Numbered from the stretch's first letter, positions 23,120-35,896 are shown. The stretch: DNA of 64,000 nt from Selaginella moellendorffii (GCF_000143415.4 NW_003314279.1:1416457-1480456); one strand, 5' to 3'. Numbers and translations are program-made. Notes: generated by a model from the sequence alone, not told the origin.

Positions 23120-25290
23120 ATTTGTGATGTGTGTAAAGTGTTGGATTGGTTATGGGACGTTGGTTTAAAGTTGAAGCGGTCAAAGTGCGTGTTTGGGTCC
23201 AAGGACACAACTTATCTTAGGTACCGTATTTCTCGTGAAGGTTTGCAAGTTGATCTTGACAAACTTGTAGCCGTTCTAAAGTTCCCTACTTTGAAGTGTG
23301 TGAATGATGTGCAGCGCTTCTTGGGGAAGGTGCAATATCTCGATCGTTTTGTGGATCATCTTTCTGATCGCATTGCACCGTTGCGAGCGTTGCTGAAGTC
23401 ATCAACGTCATCTTTCATCTGGTCTTCAGATTGTGAGTAGGTGTTTGTGAATCTCAAAGAGCTATTGATAACTCCTCCGGTTTTGGTATATCCTAACTAC
23501 ACTCGACCTTTTATTTTGCGGGTAGATGCTTCTAATATTGGTCTTGGAGGTGTGTTGATGCAAGAAAGCCCAAGTATGCTTAGTCAGCATCATCCCATTG
23601 CATATATAAGCCGTACGTTACAACTAGCAAAAATGAACTACTCCACGATAGAGAAGGAGTGTTTAGCAGCAGTTTGGGGTTTCGAGAAACTTCATGTCTA
23701 TCTATATGGTTCTCGGACATTACTTGAAGATGATCATGCTGCCGTTACTTCATTATTGAAGTGGAAGAACCTAGTTGGTCGTACTACTCGGTGGGCTTTG
23801 AAGCTTCATATATATAATTTTGATGTTGTTCATTGCCCAGGGAGTTTTATGGCTAATGCTGATGCCCTTTCTCGAGCTCCTCTTCCTTCTCCACTCTCTT
23901 CTCATGTTTCTGATGAGCCTATTGTTCCAGCATCTGTGGATTTTCTAGACGAGGATTCTATGCCGTCGGTAGTTGCTATACTTGACGTTCAGTGTCCACA
24001 AGGTGCAGAGCAAGATCTACCTTTGCTTGATGAGGTTCGTGAGGCTCAACAGATTGAGCTGTGGATTTGAAGGCTTCCAGATGGGTTTGAGAATCCTGCA
24101 TCACTTGCTGATGACTTGCCTTTTCGGCATTTACATTCTCAATGTCGTCTTGAAGATGGCCTTCTTTATTTTGTGGGGACGGATCCTGATGATCATTTAC
24201 GGCTGGTGGTGCCTTCTATCTTTATTCTGCGATTTCTTCATGCCGACCATGATTCTCCTATTCTAGGTGGGCATATGGGACATTGTCGTGTGGCCGAGAA
24301 GCTGTGCAGATCTTTCTATTGGCTGGAGATGCGATGTGATATTATTCGGTATGTGCGTAACTATGTTTGGTGCCAAGCTCGTAATACTCCTCCTTGTGCT
24401 GCGGAAGGACGGTTGGAGTCAATTGCAGTCTCCCGTCCATTTGAGTTGGTGGTGTTTGATCTTATGGGACCTTTTCCATGGTTGACTGTTGGCAATGAGT
24501 ATGTTATTATTGCTTTTGACTACTTGACTCGTTGGGTGGAAGTTGGTGCTCTTGCTAGCGCCTCTGCAACTGCTGTTGGATACTTCCTCCTCAATCGAGT
24601 GGTGTTCCAGCATTCTTGTCCAGAGCGAATTCTTTTAGATAATGGTCCTGCATTTATGGCTGAGGCATTTCATGTTTTGACATCTCGGTTGGGGATATGC
24701 CACACTTTCATGAGTGCTTATCATCCACAGCCAAACGGTCTGGTGGAACGGCTCGTTCGGACATTCAAAGGGATGATTGTGAAGTATGTGAACTTTCAGC
24801 ATTTGGATTGGGATGGTTATTTGCCGTCTCTTTGGTATGCCTATGTCACAAGGGTGCAAAGTTCTGTTGGTGCTTCACCATATAAACTCCTATATAGTTA
24901 TGATCCAATATTACCAATAGAGTTGGGTTTACCTTCACGATTGCTACAAGCTCCCGATGCTAGGTCGTGGGATCAATATTTGACGAGCATTCTTCCACTT
25001 GTCTGAGCAGAGTCTACCGAACACTTAAGCCGCATACAAGTGGGACAACAACGGCGCTACAACTCCCATCATCGTCCACCTGCGGAGTACAAAGTGGATG
25101 ATTTGGTGTTAGTCCGGTTTCCCTATCTTACGGTACGTGGTTTATCTAAGGCGCTCCTTGCACAGTGGAAAGGACCATATCGAGTGTTGTGGCAAGTTGG
25201 ACCATAAGTTTATAAGGTTCGGCATGACATTCAGTAGGCCGATCCTCCAGAGATTGTGCATGTTTAGCGGTTGAAACGCTTCATACAAAG
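23120..25290 (+). pseudogene. Gypsy pol remnant: RT end, RNase H, integrase
   Basis: One continuous reading frame interrupted only by stop codons (at 23438-23440, 24068-24070 and 25004-25006, then several more to 25274). It starts in the RT thumb (DVGLKLKRSKCVFG, VQRFLGKVQYLDRFV) and continues with RNase H (RVDASNIGLGGVL, STIEKECLAAVWGFEK, NADALSRAP) and integrase. Integrase keeps its catalytic triad (FDLMGPFP, LLDNGPAF, NGLVERLVRTFKG), but the zinc-binding HHCC motif has lost its first cysteine (YVWCQARN). A chromatin-proximal KVDDLVLVR...WKGPYRVL segment follows. This is a dead copy; no frameshift is needed to align it. Confidence 0.88.
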
Positions 25291-25413
25291 GGATCAGGAG
25301 CAATTAATACCATCTACAGATCCACCGATGCCTCCTCCTAACATTCCTCTAGATCCTGGCCCGTCTATAAGAGAACCCTAACGGCCTTCCATTATTCCGA
25401 GAGGAGGGGATGA

Positions 25414-25588
25414 TGTGAGGGCCAAGTGTATGGCTACGATGCCGTATACTAATATTAGTATAGTGGGATTTTGGTAACCATCAGATTGGTTTCAATCCGG
25501 ACCACTCGCTCCTGTATATAAGCTACAGGCTAATTGATAATTGGGCTAATTGATATGCACATTTTTTGTATTCGCTATCTATATTCCA
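25414..25588 (+). repeat. 3' LTR of gypsy element
   Basis: See the left LTR. It begins directly after the polypurine tract and ends at TATTCCA, exactly where the left copy ends. Confidence 0.82.
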
Positions 25589-25653
25589 AGCACTCACAAG
25601 CACTTTTATATATTGCTAATAATAATTTCTTTTTAAGTTACTCTTTGGATTTA

Positions 25654-27102
25654 TGTAAGCGACTAAATTTTCCATTCTACTTTAGTCACTTAACCACACC
25701 TTCGACCACTTGGAGGAGTCTCATTCACAACCTCCATAAGTCCTATTATGGACTTGGGGACTTGCTAGCCCCAAGAATGGCATCTGTGCCACTCAACCAT
25801 TTCACTTGGTCCAAATGCTCCACGTGTCCAATCCCATGGCCGACACCCAAAGGTACCACTAACATATTGGCCCATTACGCTAAAGCTATGCCTATTCACT
25901 TTTGCCGCATTGGTGGTCCAATACCACTTGCATGCTACTAGATCAAGGCCCGCAGGCCCGGCCACTAAGTCCCATTATCCTCTGGGACTTCCTCACCATG
26001 TGACTGTATCTTTAGTCACTACACTAAAGGATTGTTCCTCCTCCTTTCCCCAGTTTGGGACTTTGGGACAACATTTCAGAACACCGTGGCCCTACGTGAG
26101 CCCCGTGGGTACTCTCCCCACCTTCCGCCTTTAGGTGCTCTAGCCATGGGCTTAGAGTGAGGTTCTATTGAGCCACACCAGGTATCCAAGTAGGTAGTGC
26201 CACCCACACTTGGACTTGGAGCATTGCCCATTTGATCTCCCGGGGAAACTAGAGCCGACTCTTGAACACTTCACCAAGCTACCCCGTTTGACGATTCATA
26301 TTCACTCTAGCATTGGACCTCCCAGTGGCTATCCTGTCACCCAACACCTGGGTATAGCCTTCCTGAGCCAAACTAGCCTTTCCTAGCCAAATTGGCTCTA
26401 CTGGAGTCCTCTCCCTACTATACTTTTGGAGCTCACCAAACCCCCCAAGGTCTGGGAGATGAACGCTTTGGGCTTTCACCCTCTCAGACTCGAACTCGGA
26501 CTCAGACTTAGACTTAGACTTGGGCTCGGGCTCGGTCTCGGTCTCGGTCCTAGTGTCGGTCTCGGTCCCGGTCTCGATCTCAGTCTTGGTCTTGGTCTCG
26601 GTCTCGACTTCGGACTCCATCTCGGGTCCTTCTCGGACTCCATCTCGGATTCCATCTCGGGTCCATCTCAGACTCTATCTTAGGTCCATCTCGGACTCCA
26701 TCTCAGGCCCATCTTGGACTCCATCTCAGACTCCATCTCGGGTCCTTCTCGGACTCCATCTCAGATTCCATCTCGGGTCCATCTCGGACTCCATCCCAGA
26801 TCCTTCTCAGACTCTATCTCGGACTCCATCTCGGTCTCCATCTTGGGTTCATTTCGGACTCCATCTCAGACACTTCCACATGTCATGTGTTGGTCCTCTT
26901 GTATCCCTTTTCTAGAGACTCACTTATTGCTCGCTTCGTGCTTGTTTCTCGAGCCCTTCGTTGGGAGTTGCACTCTTGCTGTCGACCTTTCAGGTCAGAG
27001 CTTTTAGTCCAAACATGTTATGCTTGTTTGGCTTTTGCTTCGGCCACTACCACATGGCACGCTTTTGGCTCCATTTTGGGGCTTAGAGATTTGTGTCTCA
27101 CA
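25654..27102 (-). repeat. Long LTR, left copy
   Basis: 1449 bp, direct repeat of 34063-35693. It lacks about 170 bp present in the other copy at roughly 34340-34510. It contains a hexanucleotide array (GGTCTC-like, about 26485-26615) and an 18-bp-like GACTCCATCTCGG array (about 26615-26870). Confidence 0.88.
26485..26870. repeat. Minisatellite inside left LTR
   Basis: Tandem hexamers (GGTCTC, GACTCG variants) grade into repeats of about 12-18 bp built on CTCGGACTCCATCTCGGGTC. The same block is present in the right LTR at about 35045-35460 with different copy numbers. The long frames of alternating Ser/Glu/Thr/Lys or Ser/Ile/Arg residues that it produces are artefacts of the repeat. Confidence 0.85.
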
Positions 27103-28569
27103 ACTCCACCACCCATAAATGAAGTTTGATGTCCTCATTGAACGATAAACCATTTTATAAAGTAACACCAGCATGTATTACCTTTTCCATCTTTGGCACT
27201 TAGCTAATATTTGTCAATAGTTTGACATTGAAGGCTCACCATGCTTTATCCAACCTCTAAGGAGCATAGTGTCTCCAACATAGAGACTCATTTAACCACT
27301 TTAGGTGGTTCTCTCCTTTTTATTGGTTTAGCTCTCGCTAAACCTATTAGAGACACCTTCTCTACCTCAATCCCACTACTCATTCTTAAGTGGTCTTAAC
27401 TTCTATTAATATAACCAGTTTATTTTGGAACTTTTAATTTTGACTTCTTGAAAGTCAATTTCCTTGGTGTCTCTGACACCTTTCATTGCACATATTGTGT
27501 AACTTCACTTCCCCATCTTAGGAAGTTCTCCAATTAAGGGCACCATCATCCTCTTTTCTATTTTGTGCCACCTTTGGCACTAAGTTCTAACTATCGTAAG
27601 TTGTGCTAGAGTTGTCTATAGCCCTATCATTTGGCTACTTTGCCGCTCCTTCCCTTGGAGCTTTCACCTTTGCTAATTTGGAGCATTTGGGGATCCATCC
27701 TTGGAAACACACTTCCTTTCTCACAATCCGTTAGTATCTAACACTTTAGTGTTCCATGCTTAACTTTGCCATTTGGATTCCTTCCAATGAACTCCATGGC
27801 CCACACTTGGCCACTAGTCTTTTGCTTTTATTTGTTGATTGTTGCATTGAGTAATATAGAATTACTACCTCAATTCTCGAGGTATCTTTTTGGTTCCATG
27901 GCAAAGGCTCTACTTTGCTAAGTCTAGAAGGTGCTCACCCCTAGTAGATCTCTTTAGCATTTTTTGTTACGGGCTCCGTCTGCAACCCAACTTTGCGACC
28001 CTCTTATGGGTCTCTCCTAAAGACTACTTTCTTGGACTTATTATACCATCGTATTAGCATGAATGATTTCCCTTTAGGTGTCCTTCCCACTTGGTCATTT
28101 TGACCAAGCCACACCATTCTCAATAGTTCAACTCAACACTTTGAACTAGGGATTATATTCCTTAACCCAAACAAAGACTTTGTCCTTGTTTAGCTATAAG
28201 ATCACCTAGTAACTTCATCTTAACCCCTTAACAGGTCTATCAATAGGGTCTTCTAGACCCTTTTAAATTGTTGACTATGACCCTGGGGGCATCCCCCATA
28301 CTTGGCGGTGTGCCCAAGCCAGCCTTTCCGGCCAAGGATCCATAGCAATTAAGATTGGGTGTCCCCATCTCCTTCACCACGTCTTTAGTGCCCTTTGCAC
28401 CAAAGTGTTTAAGTTAGATATGCCGAGCTTTCACTCTAATCAATCTAACTGTGCATCACGACTCCGGGGCATCCCCCGCTTGGCAGTGTGCCCAAGCCAA
28501 TCTCCTCATTAAGTGTCCATGACCACCGAAATATGAGTGTTCTTATATTCCAAACCATCACCATGCCCT

Positions 28570-28690
28570 GGTGATTTGGGACTCGAACCCAAGCACTAAA
28601 GGGTCGAGACTCGAACCCAACCTCCGCATATGCATCTACGGATGGCATTACACACGATGCCTGGCATGACTCCCCACACTGGTGCACCAA
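28570..28690 (-). other. tRNA-like B-box motifs in LTR-element interior
   Basis: On the minus strand GGTTCGAGTCTC (28618-28607) and GGTTCGAGTCCC (28590-28579) both fit the RNA polymerase III B-box (GGTTCGANNCC). No acceptor stem or cloverleaf could be drawn, so this is not a tRNA gene. It may be a SINE-like or tRNA-derived scrap. Confidence 0.4.
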
Positions 28691-29086
28691 TTTATATCCA
28701 AAGCATGCTACAGATTATAGCTTAGGAACCTAGTCCCTCCAAATTGTTAAGTCCTCTTACTTGACAAGTCTATGATCATGCATGGATTCCTCCATGTTTG
28801 GCCCCATGGGTCACCCCTTTTGAAGTTAGCACCTTCAACTAGGGGATTCGTTCCCCTGGCTTGCCACTCTCGCTTAGCAAGTCATCTGACCAATGTAATA
28901 TGGTTTCATGCATAAGCGTGAAAGTCTTTGACCATTGACTTTCGTTCAAAGTCATCCCTTTGAACACTCGGGAACTACTTTTCAAGCTTGATAATGTTGC
29001 CTTATGGCAAGCTTCAAAACCATGCTTTTGCTGCACCACTTTGATTTTGCGTGTTTTATGAATTATTTACACTTGGCTTTCTAGGT

Positions 29087-31997
29087 ATAGCTTCAAAACA
29101 CGAACACAACATTCAATTTTTTGAACTCGAACATGGAACATGGAAATGAACACGGATAAACACGGGTGAAAACACAAATATTCTCTAGAATATTCTACTT
29201 ATCACTCCATCTCATCTAGAAGCTCCTCATTAGCAAGATCATCGTCTTCGTCTTCGTCCTCTTTTTCCATAGCTTCAATATCAGCATTAGTAATTTGAGG
29301 AATACTTCCTGTCTAGCTCAATCCCACAAACTTGTCATAGGAAGTGTGGCTCCCTATCAACTTGGTATTACTGGCCACAAATACCAAGTCTGCAATCCGG
29401 CTCACTACTAAGCAATTCCTCTTCTTTGAAGTGATATGGCCAAAAATGCTGAACAATCGCTCCACAGATGAGGAAGAACTTGCCTGACTAAGCACTTGAA
29501 TTGCCAACCTCTGCAAATCTGGACTTGAGTAACCATTGTCCTCCCACCACTACATAGAACCCTTTGTTGTACGATCCATCTAAGAGTCCCCGGTGCCAAA
29601 ACTACCCTCCAAGTTCCTGTATTGGCAAAGCTGATTTTTTATAGTTGACCTTTGCTGATAGTCAGGGAATTGGATCTCCAAGTACATGTTCCAATCTTTG
29701 GAAACTTCCCTGGATTTTTCCTGTCCTCGCCCTTGAAACTCTGGATCAAGCATGTATGCCACGGAGTGAAAGGTGCTATGATTAGCCCACCACTTGTTTG
29801 AAATCAGTTCATTTAGCTCCTCATACCTAAGATTGTTCTCCTCTTGTTGACGGATGTTCTCGCTCATCTGATCCATCCCCTCGTAGACCTTCCCAATCAC
29901 AGGCACATCTCCGTCAACCATCCGTAGCAAATACATCACCCTCCTTGAAACACCCAACATGTGGTTAACCTCGTTCCAGTATGTATCGTTGAACACAATT
30001 CCTCGGCATGCTATCCCAGAATCTGTCCTTGACTCTAGCCTTGCATTGTAAGCGTCGCTCACAAACATTTGTTGTAGCTTTGGCCTCAGCTCCACCAATC
30101 TCTCCATTATAAGAAAGTTGAAGGCAAATCATGTTTCGCTGAACTTCAACACTCGTCGTGAAGAGAAGGATGCCAAAATCGCTACTAGATGCGAATGGTT
30201 CCAGAGGAAGCCAACCAGAGTCTTTCCCTTGTCTAGCAGCCCAACCATCCATGGTAGTTTTGTGAAATCCTTGAGAATGTTGTTCAAACAATGAGCTAAG
30301 CATGGAGCCCACAAAATCCTTGGCTTCCTCGCCTCTAGAAGCCTAGTAGCAGCCTTGTTTGAAGCCTCACCATCCGTGACAATAAGAACAACATTCTCCT
30401 CTCCAACAATCTCGATACCTCACTCCCATGTCGCAAAAATGTTATCAGCCGTCTTCCCACTAGAAGATATATCAATGGCCTCAAGAAAAGTCGACTGTCC
30501 TTTGCTGTATGCAACAAGCCCCATGATATGTCAATTTCTTGTGTCATTCCATGCATCAGCAACAAGAGTAACCCCACAATTCTTCCAACGTGCCTTCACT
30601 TTGGCAAGTTGAACTTCAAGATTGGCTTTCTCCACTTGCATCAATTGCTCTCGCAATGCTGTCTCTGTTGGAAGATCGTAGGGAATTCCATGCCTTGCAA
30701 TCTGCTGCACCATCTCCTTGAAATGGTGAGAACGAGCTTTCACAAATGGTATGTGCTCATTCCAGAAAAATCGTCCTATAATCATATCCACTGCTTCCTT
30801 CCTTTTTGGATCAAAAGAATCCCAGATTCCTTGCTGTTGTTGCAAAAAAAAACCTAGAAATTCCTTCTACAGAATTGCCACTTGGTGTAGAACTCTGGGA
30901 AGCAACAAAACTCTCTCCTCCAGTGCTTTGGATGCCTTTGACACGTGTAGAAACTGCTCGTTTCTTGCTTTGGTGTTTTCTAGCCAAAACCTGGTCATCA
31001 ATGGTTTTAGCCATCTCCCTAAGTTGTTGTCTCTTCTCTGCTGAGATGACATCACAACTTAAGATTTCATGACCAGCTTCCCTTGTGAGATGTCCCCTCA
31101 CATGATCCACACCTGAAACTTTGTCTCTCAACAAACATCACTTGCAAGACTAGTGTCGATGCCCACTATGGCAGTTTGTTTGATCATCAAGGATCACTTC
31201 TTCCCACCAAACGGATGATGGATGTCGCCCTATTGAAGTCCTCCTGCTCTAGCTCCCAGATGCCATCACTTAGCTCAACCTCTAAAATCCTGCACCTGCT
31301 TCTACTCCAATCCACAATCACTCAGTCCAACCTCTAAAATCCCACACCCTGCTGCTGCTCCAATCCACAATTGCTCAGCCTCTAAAATCCCACACCCTGC
31401 TCCTGTTCCAATCCACAATCGGTCACACCCTGCGCCTAAATTTTTTTTGAAAAACTCAAAATTTTAGAATCACGCCGTCAATAACACAATCGCAACACCA
31501 AGCAACTAAGAATCACAGCAATCTACAAAGATGCAGTGCCAAGCAGCTAAGAATTATGGCAGAAGCAATCCAAGGAGAAAATTTGGGAGAGAAAATCTAC
31601 AAACCTGGAGACAATGATCAAGAATTTTTTGCAACGAAATCAAGCGTGGCTAAGCGCCATTCCTCCCACTCCAGCGCTAGAATCCTAGAGAGGGCATTCC
31701 CAGCCCAAGAAAATCGCCATAGATCGCTGGAAAAACCTTTTGATTGATTGTAGGAATTTTTGATTGATCACAAGACAAGAAAACATCAAAGCGCAAAACG
31801 CTCACGTGAACCACGTGAGCTATTGTTTTAGAACATGGTGTGGTCACATGGTATTTGACCGTGTTTCAACCGTGTTTGGAGCCGTGTTTTGGAGCATTGA
31901 CCGAGTCAATGAACACGGCCCGTGTTAACACGGCTGGAGGCTGTGTTCGTGTCACCACGCCAACACGCCATGGTGCACGGTGTGTTTTGAAGCACTG
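29087..31997 (-). mobile_element. hAT DNA transposon nested in the LTR element
   Basis: The terminal inverted repeats are 16 bp: the left end reads TATAGCTTCAAAACAC and the right end reverse complement reads CAGTGCTTCAAAACAC. The 8-bp target duplication TTTCTAGG flanks both ends (29079-29086 and 31998-32005), the size typical of hAT. Subterminal ACACGG/CCGTGTT copies cluster at both ends (about 29140-29175 and 31855-31945), as expected for transposase-binding sites. It interrupts the LTR element and so inserted later. Confidence 0.93.
29202..31150 (-). pseudogene. hAT transposase, DUF659 type, broken
   Basis: The minus-strand reading shows a BED-like start (CDVISAEKRQQLREMAKT after a damaged Cys pair), then WDSFDPKRKEAVDMIIGRFF...HIPFVKARS, then the DUF659 core GVTLVADAWNDTRN and VVLIVTDGEASNKAATRLL, WAPCLAHCLNNILKD (the CxxH step of the RNase H fold), a helical insertion region, and a C-terminal hAT dimerisation part (LSQASSSSSVERLFSIFGHI, TSKKRNCLV). 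It ends in an acidic tail. Several stops and at least one frameshift (near 30840) interrupt it, so it cannot make transposase. The catalytic Asp in TDGEASN is still present. Confidence 0.88.
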
Positions 31998-34062
31998 TTT
32001 CTAGGTACTACGCTACCTAGAATTGTCTTTGGGAACCTTGAAGGAACTCTATCCCTTAGTTTGTTAAAGCCTCTCCTTTCGTAAGTTTTTTAATTGCTAT
32101 ATGGTCTAGCATGGACAATTCCATGCTTTAGACTCTTCATAGCACCATAGTTACTAGTAACAACATGTTCGAGCACCCACTTGATTCCTCACTCTCAACT
32201 GACATAACTACCATTGGTTATGCTCTTCGATTTCTATGATTTGGTTCTATCCTCTTACTACTTGCTTTTGGCCTCACACATTTCCTTCGGTTATTTGCCT
32301 CCAAACTAGGAGGATGGCTTTGCACTTTCTACCATGCCTTAGCAAGTATTCTTGGGGATGAACCTACCTAATAGCTTAGGGAGTGGTTCCTCAATCTGGG
32401 TATGCTCACTTTATAATCCTACACACCAAAATTAATGTTGCTACATATAGGCCTTTATATGCCCATCACTAGCCTTGCCAAAATTCCATTTTTTGCTTTG
32501 TATAATTTGGGTAAACGGATTTTTCCCGTCTTCGCAACCTTGGAGGTTTGGATAGCACATTCTATCTATCATTCGCTAAGGACTTAGTCCCTTGGGCCTT
32601 ATCTATTGCTCTCGCAACATCAAACAACACTTTCTAGTGTTTTAGAGTGTTTGGGTGTCCTAATGATGGCATCTTTGCCAATGAGCATTCCCTTTTATGA
32701 CATTGACTTACTATATTGGCATATAAACAATTTATTTCCCCATAAAGGTATATCTAACTTCCTTATGCCATTAAAAAGTCTTAGATAGCTACCTGTTACC
32801 AGTTTAACCGATTATTTTGCACCTTATGCTTAGTTGCTTCATAATTGTCAAGTCCTACAACTCATTGCTGGTGCTTCCACACCTCCATCATTATCTGGGT
32901 CACCACACTCCAATTGCATGCTTTTCAATTTAGGCTATGCCATTCCTATTTCCATTAAGATTCCTTTGGAAAGGAGTTCTCGTGAACCCGCCAACTCATC
33001 TTAAGGCATCATGCCTTGGCACATTCGATGTCTCTTCACCATCGACTTCACGAGCCTACCTTTATGACACTTTTTACTTGTGTCTAAGTCCTTGCCAAGA
33101 CCAATACAGTTCTTTCTCATACCAACTATCCGTTAGCACTGCACCATAGAGTTTACTCACAACTTTGTGTCAAAGTTGTTTTCTTTTGGGAACACCTTCC
33201 CCACAACTTTAGTATGGCACATTCCGCCATCAATGAAATACTCATTGCTCTCATACTTGGATCCTATGATCCTCCCCAACCTTTGTGGGGCACAACACAC
33301 CTCAGTCCAAATGCTTTTAGCAATCCTTTATGACCATTCCTTAACTTTACTTGAGTCATTTAGCATTTTTGGACTTTAAAATCTAATGACCCATAATGTC
33401 TTACTTGAGGTGCCAGCTCGCTAGAATAAACCATAAAGGAATCACAAAATTATCCTCATATAATTAAGGTTGGTGCTCATGAATTTGATACCAGAATTAA
33501 TGACCGTGGAAGGTCAAATATGGGAAAGGACACAAGTCCTTGAAATGGTAGCCGAGGCTACCCTTGATAAATGCTACAACAACCCAAGGAGTTGGGGGTG
33601 TAATTAAGGATGAGTTAGTATTTTCATCACATGGACAAGTAGTTCAAGGGCAAAGGTTGCCCCAGGGAACAACATCAAGTGGTAGAGTGACACTTACAAA
33701 GATGGTCCTTATAAGTAGGATATGAATACAAGAAGTTGTCTTTATTTTTCCTATGATCCCAACTATAGTTGTTTACCACAACTACATTAGCTGAGTCAAA
33801 CGTTCATCTGGATCACATCCTCAACTCTTTGAGGAAAACTTTATACTGTTCCCAAGATCTCGAAGTCGTTCCATTATTGGCCCTTTTCTATCCACCACCT
33901 CACCTACTAGTTCACACATAAACTATAGTGGAGAGCCATGTCTTCCCGACTTGCTACTCCTCATAGATAGGCCCACTTCTAGGACCTTTCGATGCCAACA
34001 CTAATGGTGATATACTTGAGCACCAATAAAAGTTAGACTAAGGAATAGCTCCAATACTAGAT

Positions 34063-35693
34063 TATAAGTGACTAAAATTTCCATTCTACTTTAGTCACTT
34101 AACCACACCTCCGACCACTTGGAGGAGTCTCATTCACAACCTCCATAAGTCCTATTCTGGACTTGGGGACTTGCTAGCCCCAAGAATGGCATCTGTGCCA
34201 CTCAACCATTTCACTTGGTCCAAATGCTCCACGTGTCCAATCCCATGGCTGACACCCAAAGGTACCACTGACATATCAGCCCGTTACGCTAAAGCCATGC
34301 CCATTCACTTTTGCCACATTGGTGGTCTAATACCACTTACATCATAGTCTCATCTCTCCAAGATTGGGCCATCCGTCCATGAATAGTCATCCCAGATCCA
34401 CTCCTTAGCATCCTTAGGATGCCCACATATATGGGGAATAGCCTTCTCTAATATCCTTTTGTCAGTTCCTACCAAGTCCCTTTTCTGTCCATGGCTATGT
34501 TAGCCATGGACATTGCCACTAGATCAAAAACTATAGGCCCGGCCACTAAGTCCCATTGTCCTCTGGAACTTCCTCACCATGTGACTGTATCCTTAGTCAC
34601 TATACTAGAGGACTGTTCATCCTCCTTTCCCCAATTTGGGACTTTGGGACAACATTTCGGAACACCATGGCCCTATGTGAGCCCCATAAGTACTCTCCCC
34701 ACCTTCTGCCTTTAGGTGCTCTAGCTATGGGATTAGAGCGAGGTTCTGTTAAGCCACACCAGGTATCCAAGTAGGTAGTGCCACCCACACTTGGACTGGG
34801 AGCATTGCCCATTCGATCTCCCAGGGAAACTAGAGCTATCTCTTGAACACTTCACCAAGCTACCCCGCTTGACGGTTCGTATTCAATCTAGCCTTGGACC
34901 TCTCTGTGGCTATCCCGTCACTCAACACTTGGGTACAGCCTTCCTGGGCCAAACTGGCCTTTCTTGGCCAAACTGGAGTCCTCCCCCTACTATACTTTTG
35001 GAGCTCACCAAACCGGGAGATAAACGCTTTGGGCTTTCACCCTCTCAGACTCGAACTCGGACTCGGACTTAGACTCAAACTCAGACTTGGGCTCGGTCTC
35101 AGCCTCGGTCTCGGTCGCAGTCTCAGCCTTGGCCTCAGTCTCGGTCTTGGTCCCGGTCCCAATCTCGGTCTTGGTGTCGGTCTCAACTTCGGACTCCATC
35201 TCAGGTCCTTCTCGAACTCCATCTCGGATTCCATCTGGAGTCTATCTCGGACTCCATCTCGGGTCCATCTCGGACTCCATCTCGGACTTCATCTCGGGCC
35301 CATCTCAGACTTCATCTTAGACTCCATCTCGGGTCCTTCTCGGACTCCATTTCAGATTCCATCTCGGGTCCATCTTGGACTCCATCTCAAATCCTTCTTG
35401 GATTCCATCTCGGACTCCATCTCGGACTCCATCTTGGATCCATCTCGGACTCCATCTTGGACACTTCCACATGTCATGTGTTGGTCCTTTTGTATCCCTT
35501 TTCTAAAGACTCACTTATTGCTCGCTTTGTGCTTGTTTCTCGAGCCCTTCGTTAGGAGTTGCACTCCCGCTCTCAACCTTTCAGGTCGGAGCTTTTAGTC
35601 CAAATGTGTTATGCTCGTTTGGCTTTCGCTTCGGCCACTACTATGTGGCATGCTTTCGGCTCCATTTTAGGGCTAAGGGATTTGTGTCTCACA
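34063..35693 (-). repeat. Long LTR, right copy
   Basis: 1631 bp, direct repeat of 25654-27102, with the same minisatellite block (about 35045-35460). It is followed directly by the ATTTA duplication. Confidence 0.88.
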
Positions 35694-35896
35694 ATTTATA
35701 ACAAAGAAACAAAGTTTGATTATCACTACAATTATAAAATCACATATTTAATATTATTTATTGTTACATGTAAACTATTTACTATATATATGCCATTGGT
35801 AAATAGTAGTTTTCGTTTTTTAAATATCCAATAGAAATATTGTGCAATATTAAAATAGAATCTAATAAATATAAAGCTAATAAAAATTAATTAATT

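Larger units (their letters stand above)
22945..25588 (+). mobile_element. Internally deleted Ty3/gypsy LTR retrotransposon
   Basis: Two direct repeats of about 166-175 bp bound the element (22945-23110 and 25414-25588), sharing GTGAGGGCCAAGTGTA, ATGCCGTATACTAATATTAG and TCAATCCGGACCACT. A purine-rich tract (GAGAGGAGGGGATGA) lies directly before the 3' LTR as expected for a polypurine tract. AGCAC precedes the left LTR (22941-22945) and follows the right one (25589-25593), a candidate target duplication that overlaps the uncertain first base. Gag, protease and the N-terminal half of reverse transcriptase are missing just inside the left LTR, and no primer-binding site is visible. The short LTRs differ at several sites, so the insertion is not recent. 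Confidence 0.88.
25654..35693 (-). mobile_element. 10-kb LTR element with long LTRs, largely non-coding
   Basis: Long direct repeats at 25654-27102 and 34063-35693 bound the element, and the 5-bp duplication ATTTA stands immediately outside both ends (25649-25653 and 35694-35698). I read it on the minus strand: the LTR then starts TGTGAGACACAAATC and ends CTTACA (TATAGA-like change in the other copy), and a G/T-rich polypurine-like tract (GGGTGGTGGAG) precedes the downstream LTR. The internal 7 kb, minus the hAT insertion, has no recognisable gag or pol, so it resembles a large retrotransposon derivative (LARD). No convincing primer-binding site was found. A recognisable coding partner would be needed for movement. 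Confidence 0.85.

Noticed and set aside
24116-25006. An intact retroelement integrase gene
   Set aside because: It has in-frame stops on both sides, a lost zinc-binding cysteine and no start; it is part of a dead pol.
26279-26620. Long frames rich in Glu/Thr/Ser/Lys (also 35005-35199) that look like an acidic coiled protein
   Set aside because: They are produced by the hexamer minisatellite inside the LTRs and change with copy number; there is no start context or conserved domain.
28500-28690. A possible tRNA gene on the minus strand because of GGTTCGAGTC motifs
   Set aside because: No acceptor stem, D-arm or anticodon arm can be drawn at the right distances, so only the motif is reported.
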